Shown in pieces: positions 24,201 through 34,589 of a stretch of 64,000 nucleotides of DNA (position 1 is its first letter; each line of letters begins with the position of its first letter). A model generated the notes under the pieces. That model searched no databases. It was not told the DNA's origin and saw only the letters and a program-made list of their open reading frames with translations. The position numbers were made by a program, and so were the translations under genes. Source of the DNA: Anthoceros angustus (taxonomy: Eukaryota > Streptophyta > Anthocerotopsida > Anthocerotales > Anthocerotaceae); the NCBI GenBank assembly GCA_010909165.1, contig MU008164.1, forward strand, positions 2,004,001-2,068,000, read 5' to 3'.

Positions 24201-26970
24201 AGTCAGGGAGCCGCCCTTTGCCCCTTCACAGCCGGCAGGACCCGGCTCTGGATCGCTGCTGCGGTGTCCTCCGCTCCACAGGCGGCGTCCCCCCTCCTTC
24301 ACTTCCTCACTTCTTGCCACTCCGTCGGCGGGGAAGAATCTTGGCCGGCCCAGGGGTCGTTGGTAGCCGTGGTCTTGCGTTTCTTGGCTCTCTCACAGTG
24401 GCGGGGCTCCTCGGTAGGAGTGATGGCCGATGTGTGGGGCAGCTTCTGCTGCGCTCGCCCCTGCGAGGTCCTCCGCCGCTTGGGCCTCCTTGGCACTTCT
24501 TTATTCCTCGGTGAAGGAATTTAGTCATCCTTGCGGATGGACCAAACCTCCCTCTCCGCCTCCGGCGTTTTCCTTCCTCAATCTTGGCCTTCCTTCTCGC
24601 CTCTGGGCTCCCTCCAGCTCTGGAGGCACCATGCGCCTCGGGTGGCTTCCACCTCCACAGGCCTTCTCGGCCATCCCTTGAGACCCAGGCATACCGTCCA
24701 TGGCGGTGGCAGGACCGCCGTGTTTCCTCCACGGCTGATGAGGCTCCCACAAAGTCCGTTGCGGGCCGGCATCTCCGTCCGTCAGGACCTCCATCAGATC
24801 GAGCAAGTCGGTGGGTTCTCGGACAATCGGGACCCTTGGGTCACGAGTCTTTGGCTCGGGCTTCCCCTCCTTGGCCCTTTTGGCGCGAGCTCCTTCTCGC
24901 CCTTTTCTCACAGGGCTCGGCGGTGATGGAGTCAGGGAGCACGCCCTTTGCCCCTTCGGCGGCAGGACCCGGCTCTGGATCTGGTGCGTGTCCTCCGCTC
25001 CACAGGCGGCGTCCTTTACGCCCTCCTTCTTCCTCGCTTCTTGCCACTCCGTCGGCGGGGAAGAGGTCTTGGCAGGGTGCCGTTGGTGGCCGTGGTCTTG
25101 CGTTTCTTGGCTCTCTCACAGTCAGCGGGGCTCCTCGGTAGGAGTGATGGCGGTGGCGGGCTGGGGGCAGGCTTCTTGGTGGGCATTACGGTTGGGGCAC
25201 GGAAGGAGGAGGCGGGGTGCTTCCCATACTTCCACAGGTGGTGAGGGTCCGTTCAGTATGAGTCAGGAATCCTCGATCATCCTCCTCCAGTCCGTTTGGT
25301 TTTGTCGACCGGCCTCCCCTCGGCGCCCTTGCCGCTCCACTTGGGAGGCCTCGGTCCTTCGGGCGCTCGCTCAAGCTCTCCTTCCGAGGGGTTGAAATGC
25401 CCCCATACATGGATCGGTATGGGGCGGCCCAGATGGCGAGGCTTCTCGCTCCACAGGCGGCGTCCTTTACGCCCTCCCCTCTTCCTCCTTCTTGCCACTC
25501 CGTCGGCGGGGAAGAGTCGGGGTACCGTGTTGGTAGCCGTGGTCTTGCGTTTCTTGGCTCTCTCACAGTGCAGCGGGGCTCCTCGTAGGAGTGATGGCCG
25601 GTGGGGGGGCCGCCTTCTGGTGGGCAGTTGGGGCACGGAAGGAGGAGGCGGGGTGCTTCCCATACTTCCACAGGTGGTGAGGGTCCGCTCAGTATGAGTC
25701 AGGAATCCTCGATCATCCTCCTCCAGTCCGTTTGGTTTTGTCGACCGGCCTCCCCCTCGGCGCCCTTGCCGCTCCACTTGGGAGGCCTCGGTCCTTCGGG
25801 CGCTCGCTCAAGCTCTCCTTCCGAGGGGTTGAAATGCCCCCATACATGGATCGGTATGGGGCGGCCCAGATGGCGAGGCTTCTCGCTCCACAGGCGGCGT
25901 CCTTACGCCCTCCTTCTTCCTCCTTGCCACTCCGTCGGCGGGGAAGAGTCGGGGTACCGTGTTGGTAGCCGTGGTCTTGCGTTTCTTGGCTCTCTCACAG
26001 TGCAGCGGGGCTCCTCGTAGGAGTGATGGCCGGTGGGGGGGCCGCCTTCTGGTGGGCAGTTGGGGCACGGAAGGAGGAGGCGGGGTGCTTCCCATACTTC
26101 CACAGGTGGTGAGGGTCCGCTCGGGCGTATGGAGTCAGGAATCCTCATCATCCTCCTCCCGTTTGGTTTTGTAGGCCTCCTCCCCTCGGCGCCCTTGCGC
26201 TCCACTTGGGAGGCCTCAGTCCTTCGGGCGCTCGCTCAAGCTCTCCTTCCACGAGGGGTTGAAATGCCCCCATACATGGATCGGTATGGGGCGGCCCAGA
26301 TGGCGAGGCTTCGCTCCTGAGCTTGCGAGCTTCACAGCTAGGCGAAGATAATCCTTCCCAGTCCGCCCTCTTCCCCGGCGCAGCGCGTGCGGGAACACTA
26401 ATAGATTATCACCAAGGTGATCCACCTTGGTAGTAGGTTCGATGGGCGATGATCGGGCCACCACGACTCGGTCCAGCGGTCGGATATCGACCAACGTTGG
26501 TGGTCGTTCGTCGAGCCTTAGCACTGGTGGACCTATCTTCCCCTTCGCCTTGAGGGCTCGGCACCCTCCCCCTCTTCCTCCTTGGGGCGGTTGTAGGCCG
26601 CCTTGGGACCTCAAGGTCCATCGCCTTGGGTCCTCTCGGAGGTTCTTGGACCGCACCTCCTTGTTGACCGCCGGCATCTTGGGCAAACTCCGGACGGTGT
26701 GTTGTCAAAGGTCAGACCATTTGGAACACGTCCAAATGCCACTCCTGCACCAATTCCCCGCTTCACTGGGCGGCCCAAAGTCCGGATAGCGCGGGTCACA
26801 ATGTTGCGCTCCACAAGGTTCCATGGCTCCCAAACTTCGCGGGCTTTTGGGTGCCATCGCCTTCTTCTCCCTTGGTTCTTTGCGCCGCTTGGCCGAAGGC
26901 TGGCACGTTGAGCCTCTTCGCGCGTTCGCTTCTCAGGCCTCAGCGGTGAGCGCGCGAGGCGTCAGTGTCC
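21210..26970 (-). pseudogene. LTR-encoded accessory protein, inner-block copy (expanded)
   Basis: The minus strand gives the same architecture as 38,078-39,720. First comes a globular part (TRAIRTLGRPVKRGIGAG, then KPRHLGRPIPIHVWGHFNP near 26,290), then a long charged, coiled-coil-prone part (AKEAEARADRDHH, MTEQQGFSTRIQDFEREVE, ERPARLKTEEN). Both parts are enlarged by tandem duplications. Units of about 430-730 bp repeat at 21,685, 22,365 and 23,100, and again at about 24,370, 25,095, 25,545 and 25,975. Frames change repeatedly. The long plus-strand frames over this block are antisense shadows. Confidence 0.5.
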
Positions 26971-27551
26971 CGAGATACCGGAGCGGTTGCGGGCGCGAGA
27001 TCGCGGTGTCTCGAGGCCGCTGAAATGACCTTCTTCGCGACCACGCCGAATGGACGGGCGGGCGCCTCTTCCTGTAGCGAGTGCATGGCTTACTCTGGCG
27101 CTCTGACCATACTCGGCCTTACTCCGCGCCGCCCAGCGTGTGAATACCCCTATAACGGCCTCTGGCAGGTTACGGTCGACCGCTGCATGCCGTCCTCCAC
27201 TCGGGGTCGTCCGTGGATCGTCCTTACGCTCCAACTTCTAAGTTACCTTCCTGGCGTACTTATCACCTGGTCACAGGTGGGTCGGTCTTACCCGTCGCCG
27301 CCATCGTAGGTCTAATCGTTCCTCACTCCGGTCGAGTATACTCGGTGCCGTCGAGTGCTAGCAGGGCTTATTTCCTCCTTTTAGCCTCGTTCTATCCTTG
27401 CTCCCACACAAAAACAAAATCCTACCTAATTTCTAACCCCGAAGTCCGTAGTCCACCTCCTCTCCTCGACTGTTCATGCCTTCCTTCCCTTAGCAACCTT
27501 TGTTCGGTGGGTGCTTCCTTATAACCGCCTGGGTAGCTCGGTGGTTCTCCG

Positions 27552-28740
27552 TCACTCCTTATTTGGTGGGTCCTCCATGAACCCAAAGCAGTCCACCAAA
27601 TTGAGGGAGTAAGGGATATCCCTCCTATACTCCTCCTCCTCATCTGACCATGTGATATGTGCAAACGGAAATTTGTCCAGATTCTCTCCTTCTTCCTCCA
27701 GGTCAGATGTTTCTCCAGCCGATGTGTATCCTTCCGTTGCTGTAGGAGTCTCCCCACAGTAGGTATCCCTGCTCCAACTCAAACAAATTCGGCCCTCCTT
27801 CGTCTTGGGGTCCCAATCCATTGGCTTAAAAGCCACTTCCTTCCTCCCCCAAGTCATCTTGCATCTTGAGCCATCTGAGGTCCTTCCCAATAGGATGTCG
27901 TACCACAGCGCCTTGTCTTTGGATAACCACATAGTCCATGAGATAGGGAATGGTCCCTATGATGGTGGTTACTCCTTGATTCTCCACAGTGCATTTTTGA
28001 CATGTCGGTAATCTCGGCCTTTGTGGTATGCTCAATGTCAACCCAAGCTTCCTTGCTATTGCTTCCGTCATGATGTTCACCCGGATCCGGTATCCGGGGA
28101 ACCGCTTGATGAGACGGCGATCTCCACTTGCGACTCCGGCCCTTGGTCTATCATGGACACTAGGTTGTTGTAGGGTCGGCACCCTTGGTCTGGCTTGGGC
28201 AATCGCCTCTTCCTCTTGGGTTGCGCTTCTTGCAAGGCCCTCGAACTTGTTGCTGTACTTGGTTGTCCTTCAATAGTTGACCAAGCGTGATGGCAAAGCT
28301 GCGATCCATGATGGCTTGACAAGGTTAAATGGTCCTCGATCGGTCCCTCCTTCTTCCCAACGATCGCGGTTGCCCCTTAGCAACGTCGGTTGCTTAACAG
28401 CGGCCGCCTTAGCAGCGGTTGCTAACGAGGAGGACTTCTGCGGTCTCGAGGATCACGAGCTCGGCGGTTTTTTGTCTTGGTCAATTCCTCCTCTATCATC
28501 TCCATGACTTCGGCGGCGTCCGGTGGAAACTCGGGTTTCCTCTCCCTTTTCTTTGGAACTTCTTTTCTCGGCATGGCCCCAGGCGATTCACTCCTTGATT
28601 CTTCCTTCTCGGGGTTCTCCTTCTCAAGTGTCTCCTCGGATCCGTTCCCTCCGGGCTTGGAGTGCTCTCTTGACTTTGTGGTGATTCCACCTCCGTCTCT
28701 TTCTTCTTCCATGACTTCCTCCTAGCTTTTCACTCCTAGT
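27552..28740 (-). pseudogene. gypsy aspartic protease region, second copy
   Basis: The minus strand has a charged linker (RKEVPKKRERKPEFPPDA), then the protease with DTGSG at 28,080-28,094, NIMTEAIARKLGLTLS, QGVTTIIGTIPYLMDYVVI and the closing DILLGRT. It ends with an acidic tail (WSDEEEEYRRDIPY). Retroviral-type aspartic proteases cut the Gag-Pol polyprotein and act as dimers around the DTG motif. This is a tandem duplicate of 28,900-29,991 with a period of about 1,134 bp. The frame is broken before DTGSG. Confidence 0.85.
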
Positions 28741-28899
28741 GCGCCTGACCATGGCTGCGACCTCTCGTAATAGTCTCCTCACCCCCAGTCCATCTAGCTC
28801 CCGCAACACCATGGCTTCGCATCCTCCCCAAACAGCCATAAGGGCATCCTCCACGTGCATGGTGCCACGGCTCCTTGGGATGCTTGCTGAACCCCACGG

Positions 28900-29991
28900 T
28901 GGTATCCTGCTCCAACTCAAACAAATTCGGCCTCCTTGTCTTGGGGTCCCAATCCATTGGCTTAAAAGCCACTTCCTTCCTCCCCAAGTCATCTTGCATC
29001 TTGAGCCATCTGACGAGTCCTTCCCAATAGGATGTCGTACCACAGCCTTGTCTTTGGATAACCACATAGTCCATGAGATAGGGAATGGTCCCTATGATGG
29101 TGGTTACTCCTTGATTCTCCCACAGTGCATTTTTGACATGTCGGTAATCTCGGCCTTTGTGGTATGCTCAATGTCAACCCAAGCTTCCTTGCTATCCTTC
29201 CGTCATGATGTTCACCGGATCCGGTATCCAAGGGAACCCGCTTGATACCGACGGCGATCTCCACTTGCGACTCCGGCCCTTGGTCTATCATGGACACTAG
29301 GTTGTTGTAGGAGTCGGCACCCTTGGTCTGGCTTGGGCAATCGCCTCTTCCTCTTGGGTTGCGCTTCTTGCAAGGCCCTCGAACTTGTTGCTGTACTTGG
29401 GTTGTCCTTCAATAGTTGACCAAATAATAGTGCTGATCCATGATGGTGGCAAGGTTAAATGGTCCTCGATCGGTCCCTCCTTCTTCCCAGCGATCGCGGT
29501 TGCTCCCTTAGCAACAACGTCGGTTGCTTGCTGCTTGGCCGCCGCGCGGTTGCTAACCGAGGACTTCTGCGGTCTCGAGGATCACGAGCTCGGTTTTTTG
29601 TCTTGGTCAATTCCTCCTCTATCATCTCCATGACTTCCGGCGTCGTCGGGAAACTCGGGTTTCCTCTCCCTTTTCTTTGGAACTTCTTTTCTCGGCATGG
29701 CCCCAGGCGATTCACTCCTTGATTCTTCCTTCTCGGGGTTCTCCTTCTCAAGTGTCTCCTCGGATCCGTTCCCTCCGGGCTTGGAGTGCTCTCTTGACTT
29801 TGTGGTGATTCCACCTCCGTCTCTTTCTTCTTCCGGCTTCCTCCTAGCTTTTCACTCCTAGTGCGCCTGACCATTGCAGCCTCTCGTAATAGTCTCCCCA
29901 CTGCCCCCAGTCCATCTAGCTCCCGCAACACCATGGCTTCCGCATCCTCCCCAAGCGACCATAAGGGCATCCTCCACGTGCATGGTGCCAC
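28900..29991 (-). pseudogene. gypsy aspartic protease region, first copy
   Basis: Minus strand: DTGSG at 29,214-29,228, ARKLGLTLSIPQRPRL, a split QGVTTIIGTI block and DILLGRT. This is the same order as the second copy at 27,552-28,740, and it lies directly downstream of gag. The upstream part (29,455-29,991) encodes the linker with KSREHSKPGG and MIEEELTKTKNRARD-like codons. Single-base indels split the protease into three frames. Confidence 0.85.
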
Positions 29992-30147
29992 GGCTCCTTG
30001 GGATCTTGCTTGCGAACTCCATCACGGTGGTTGAGCAATTGAGCAGTCTTCCTCGGTTTGGGCAAGTGACACTCACCATGACCACATTGTTTGCGGTCTT
30101 GCACGGCCGTTCGTAGTCACCATTGGCTTTGTCTTGTTGGCGATGAG

Positions 30148-31565
30148 CTATTTGCATAATGACCAAAGCCCCTGATTGTAGCGAACCGCACCCGTTGCTT
30201 GGTTAGCAACCACAGGCACTTGGTTATTCTGAATGCCGCCCCATGGAATTTCGCGGCATCGATGGATGGGCGGTCTTGAGAATCTTGTCCCTGGAAACCT
30301 CACGGATCGGTAGGTATCCTCCAGCGATCCTCTTCCTCCTCCTCGTGGCGAGCATGTGCACCTTGGCCACATGGCAGTTGGACTTGGTGTGGCACGGCTG
30401 GCCACAAGTGGAACAAAGCAGGTTAGCCGAGCTTTGGATGCTCTCCTCTTCTCATGCTCCTTCACGGCGTTGAGGTGAAACTTCTCGAATTTGCTCATCA
30501 TTTCCTCCATCTTCATTTCTTGTTGCACCTTCTTGCGGCTTGACCTCCTCTTGACTTGTTCCACTTCCTTCTTAGCACTAGCAACCTCTTGTTTAGCCAC
30601 AGCGCTCCCTTGATCCTCGAGCCTCTGGTTTCTTCTTAGCGTCAACCTTCTTCTTCTTCTGCGTCTCTCGTCTTGAGGATTCTTCCTCCGTCTTGCCATC
30701 CTCAGGAAGAGTCCTCCAGTCTGAGTCTTGAGAGGTCACTCTCCTCGAAGATTCTTCCTCCGACGAAGATCCCTTGTCCTTCTTCCCTCGCTTGGACTTC
30801 TTCTTCTTGCTCTTTTCCTTCTTGTGCTTCTTCTTGTCCAAGGAGTTGGATTCTTCGTAGTTGAGTGCCGCCTTGATGGCCTTGTCGTCTTCTCCGCTTG
30901 CGGCCTCACATGTCGGCCCATCTCGGATCTAACCTTAGCAAACCACCGAATGGCACAGTCAGTGAGGACCACTACGATCGCAAGTTAAGAACCTCTCAAC
31001 ATAAGCTTGCAAGGTCTCCTTCCTTCTTCTCCTCAAAAACTCCAACTTTGACAACACGTAGCCTTCTACATCTATTCCCTGAACCTCTCACAAAAGGCTT
31101 TCTTGATTCGTTGAAGGTTCTTTGTCTTGATGCCTTGAGGTACTCCCTCTTGTACCACTTGGCTGGCCCTCCATGAAGAACTCCGTAGAAGAGTGAATCT
31201 GTTGCGGATCCCAGTTCACGATTTGCAATGGTTAGTTGCTCAAAGCGTTCAACAAACTCGTCGGATCTTCATACCTTCTTCTCTCCATACGGTGGGTATG
31301 GGCTTGTAGTTATTGCAAAAGGCTGAAGTCGCCATGACGGTCGTCACTATCCGGCAACCGCGATTGTTGGTCTAACAGGATCTCTGTTAGCATACTGTCA
31401 AAAGTTCTTGAGTTCACGGCAGTTGCACAAGTTGACCGCGGAGGTCGGAAGACAAGGATGGTCATCGTCCTAGGCACTGTTGCTTGCTTCTTGGCTCCTC
31501 CAGTCGTTGCTTTGTGCTCTCCTCGGCTCTCGATGCCCCGCCCCCGCTCCACGGCAGCGTTGTCT
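30148..31565 (-). pseudogene. gypsy gag region, second tandem copy
   Basis: Repeats the upstream gag copy at a period of about 1,440 bp. It contains a retrotransposon gag-type stretch, a lysine-rich tract and a CCHC zinc knuckle at 30,374-30,415 (CSTCGQPCHTKSNC, C-X2-C-X4-H-X4-C), followed by the GGIQNNQVPVVANQATG linker. The frame preserving the knuckle differs from the surrounding one, so frameshifts have accumulated. Gag packages the element RNA in virus-like particles. Confidence 0.85.
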
Positions 31566-33065
31566 TCTTTGTCTTGTGGCGATGAGCTATTTGCATAATG
31601 ACCAAAGCCCCTACGTTGTAGCACACCGCCCGTTGCTTGGTTAGCAACCACAGGCACTTGGTTATTCTGAATGCCGCCCCATGGAATTTGTGACATCGGA
31701 TGGGCGGTCTTGAGTCTTGTTGTCCTTAGGAAACCTCCACGGATCGGTAGGTATCCTCCAGCGCGGCTCTTCCTCCTCCTCGTGGCGAGCATGTGCACCT
31801 TGGCCACATGGCAGTTGGACTTGGTGTGGCACGGCTGGCCACAAGTGGAACAAAACAGGTTAGCCGAGCTTTGGATGCGACTCTCCTCTTCTCATGCTCC
31901 TTCACGGCGTTGAGGTGAAACTTCTCGAATTTGCTCATCATTTCCTCCATCTTCATTTCTTCTTTGTTCTTCTTGTGCGGCTTGACCTCCTTCTTGACTT
32001 GTTCCACTTCCTTCTTGGCACTAGCAACCTCTTGTTTAGCCACAGGCCGCTCCCTTGATCCTCGAGCCTCTGGTTTCTTCTTAGCGACATCAACCTTCTT
32101 CTTCTTCTGCGTCTTTCGTCTTGGGGTTTCTTCCTCCTCGTCATCCTCAGGAAGAGTCCTCCAGTCTGAGTCTTGAGAGGTCACTCTCCTCAAGATTCTT
32201 CCTCCGACGAAGATCCCTTGTCCTTCTTCCCTCGCTTGGACTTCTTCTTGCTCTTTTCCTTCTTGTGCTTCTTCTTGTCCAAGGAGTTGGATTCTTCGTA
32301 GTTGAGTGCCGCCTTGATGGCCTTGTCTCGTCCTTCTCGCAGCCTCACATGTCGGCCCATCTCGGAACCTAACCTTAGCAAACCACGAATGGCACAGTAA
32401 ATCGAGTGAGGACCACTACGATCACGCAAGTTAAGAAACCTCTCAACATAAGCTTGCAAGGTCTCCTTCCTTCTTCTCCTCAAAAACTCCAACTTTGACA
32501 ACACGTAGCCTTCTACATCTATTCCCTGAACCTCTCACAAAAGGCTTTCTTGATTCGTTGAAGGTTCTTTGGGGTCTTGATGCCTTGAGGTACTCCCTCT
32601 TGTACCACTTGGCTGGCCCTCATGAAGAACTCCGTAGAAGAGTGAATGCTGCAGATCCCAGTTCACGATTTGCAATGGTTAGTTGCTCAAAGCGTTCAAC
32701 AAACTCGTCGGATCTTCATACCTTCTTCTCTCCATACGGTGGGTATGGGCTTGTAGTTATTGCAAAAGGCCGGAAGTCGCCATGGCATCGTCACTATCCC
32801 GACAACGCGATTGTTGGTCTAACAGGATCTCTGTTAGCATACTGTCAAAAGTTCTTGAGTTCACGGCAGTTGCACAAGTTGACGGAGGTCGGAAGACAAG
32901 GATGGGTTGTCCTAGGCACTGTTGCTTGCTTCTTGGCTCCTCCAGCGGTGCGTTACTTTGCTCTCCTCGGCTCTCGATGCCCCGCCCCCGCTCCACGGCA
33001 GCGTTGTCTTCTTCTTGAGTCTTCTCTTCACGGGAGTCGGAACTTTCGGACTCAATGGGTAGCAT
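31566..33065 (-). pseudogene. gypsy gag region, first copy
   Basis: The likely start is ATG at 33,065 (MLPIESESSDSREEKTQEED), about 75 bases after the primer-binding site. Downstream are a gag core (KWYKREYLKASR, then ETLQAYVERFLNLRDRSG), a Lys/Ser-rich tract (KKHKKEKSKKKSKRGKKDKG) and an intact CCHC zinc knuckle at 31,811-31,852. The C-terminus runs straight into a repeat of its own N-terminal part (DKEDNAAVERGRGIESRGE), which marks the tandem duplication. Several indels break the frame. Confidence 0.87.
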
Positions 33066-33140
33066 CCATGTATCACCTCAAGACTCCCAATACACTACTA
33101 GACAAGGTTAGTCTACTCTAAGGTCTTGACAACAATGACA

Positions 33141-33155
33141 CTCCCAGCAGCGCCA
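33141..33155 (-). other. primer-binding site
   Basis: The minus strand reads TGGCGCTGCTGGGAG three bases after the LTR end ...CTCCACA. TGGCGC-initial sites followed by a G-rich run are the form many plant Ty3/gypsy elements use to prime from a cytosolic tRNA (often given as tRNA-Asp or tRNA-Arg). The exact tRNA cannot be settled by eye. Confidence 0.7.
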
Positions 33156-34414
33156 AAATGTGGAGTGATTTTCTAAACCAAGTGGTCACAAAGAGGCCAC
33201 ATTTACCCTCTTTATCGTTGTAGACTTGAGATTCGTACCCAAGGGAGTGATTTCGTGTCAAGACAACCAAAACATAGCCAATCCAACCAACACGGACACA
33301 CCAAAACATCTAGCGATTCTGAGACCAGCTACTATCCTAACAACACTCGGACACTGGCTATCTTAGCCACGCTCTGATACCACCAGCGGGCGACCGGTTG
33401 CTAACAGCAACCGCCCTCTATTCTAGCGGAGGGTCCACCTTGGGATCAGTCGGCTATTAATAGAAGGTGGGTCGGTCGGGATCCAAGTGGATAAGGTGAC
33501 CTCTCTCTCTCTCTCTCTCTTACTCATCCACAAAGTTAGATCCACCAATCGGGATTCGCTCTCATAACTTTCCCCCCCTCCACTCTTGCACTTCTTGAGA
33601 CTTCCTTGCCTCTCCCCGGCCTTTCAGCTCACCTTCCAAGCTCCATACAGACCTCCAGGCTCTCACAGTCCTTGAGGTGCCTCTCATGATCCTCCCCCAC
33701 TCTCCAAGTTTCCCAGCTCTCTTCAACTCTCCTTGTTCTCACCTCCTCCCCCATTCAATCTCCACTTCCACTCACAGCACCTCTCCAGTCCTTACAAGGT
33801 TCTCATCCGGACCTTACAGCCCTTCACCAACTCTCAAAATACTTGTTCACTACCTCCAATCATTCCATCTCATCCACTCACGGGATCTTCAACCTCCACT
33901 CACGGCTCTCTTCTTCAACACAAACATCACTTACAGACTTCTCCGGTCCTTCTTACTCCTCTCAAACAGCCAATCAGCAACTCTCCATGTCCGGCATTCT
34001 CCACTTCTCTCACAGTTCACTTTTCCTCTCATTTTCCAAACACACAAGCCCACGCCTCAACTCACTTGACTTCCCTTCCACACACACAGGCTCCCGCCTT
34101 GTCTTCTTCTCCCCTGACCTTGACACTCTGAAAAACTTAAACACAAGGTGAGTACTAGACAAGCTGGGAGAATGAGTAAGGAGGACCTCCCGGCTTCACC
34201 CCTTCCTCTTGACCTTGAGGACTCCTCCAAGGAGATCACAAGGCTCCCTCCCTTGCTTTCCACCACTCTTGCGGATCGGCCACACGGATCTGGGCAACAG
34301 TAGTCTTCGTGGCGGAGGAGCGGTGCCTACTTACAGAGGATCAGGAACCCTCCCAAACCCCGTGCTCAAACACCAAGACTTAGGCCAACATTGCTTACAT
34401 TTCATCAAGAGGGC

Positions 34415-34422
34415 CTCTTATA
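34415..34422 (-). promoter_or_regulatory. 5' LTR TATA box (TATAAGAG)
   Basis: The minus strand reads GGGTATAAGAGGCCC about 1.26 kb upstream of the LTR end. It is the presumed promoter of the gag-pol transcript. Confidence 0.55.
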
Positions 34423-34589
34423 CCCAAGATCATTACAAAGCGGCTTGGGCTTGCCAAAAATACCAATCGGTCTTAGCCTACCAATCCTAGAGGCCTATCT
34501 ATCAATTACATCCACTATGAGAGGATAAGATTTGATCTATAACACATGGGCCTTTAGCTATTTGAGCCACTTACCCTATTACCTCTCAC

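Larger units (their letters stand above)
19949..27455 (-). repeat. inner LTR-like block between protease and RT
   Basis: The left edge (TAGCGCGTCTTTCG, then AATCCGTGTCG and GTTCCCAAGGAATGAT) matches the 3' LTR left edge at 7802. The right edge, on the minus strand TGGACTACGGACTTC then GGTTAGAAATTAGG and a T-rich run, matches the start of the 5' LTR at 40,513. It carries the same TATA motif and accessory coding region as the other LTRs. It therefore behaves like a solo LTR inserted in the internal region. The flanking 5-mers I can read do not match, so an origin by recombination is equally possible. Confidence 0.65.

Noticed and set aside
19944-27460. Target-site duplication around the inner LTR block
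   Set aside because: The five bases on either side that I can define do not match, so I do not claim a clean solo-LTR insertion.
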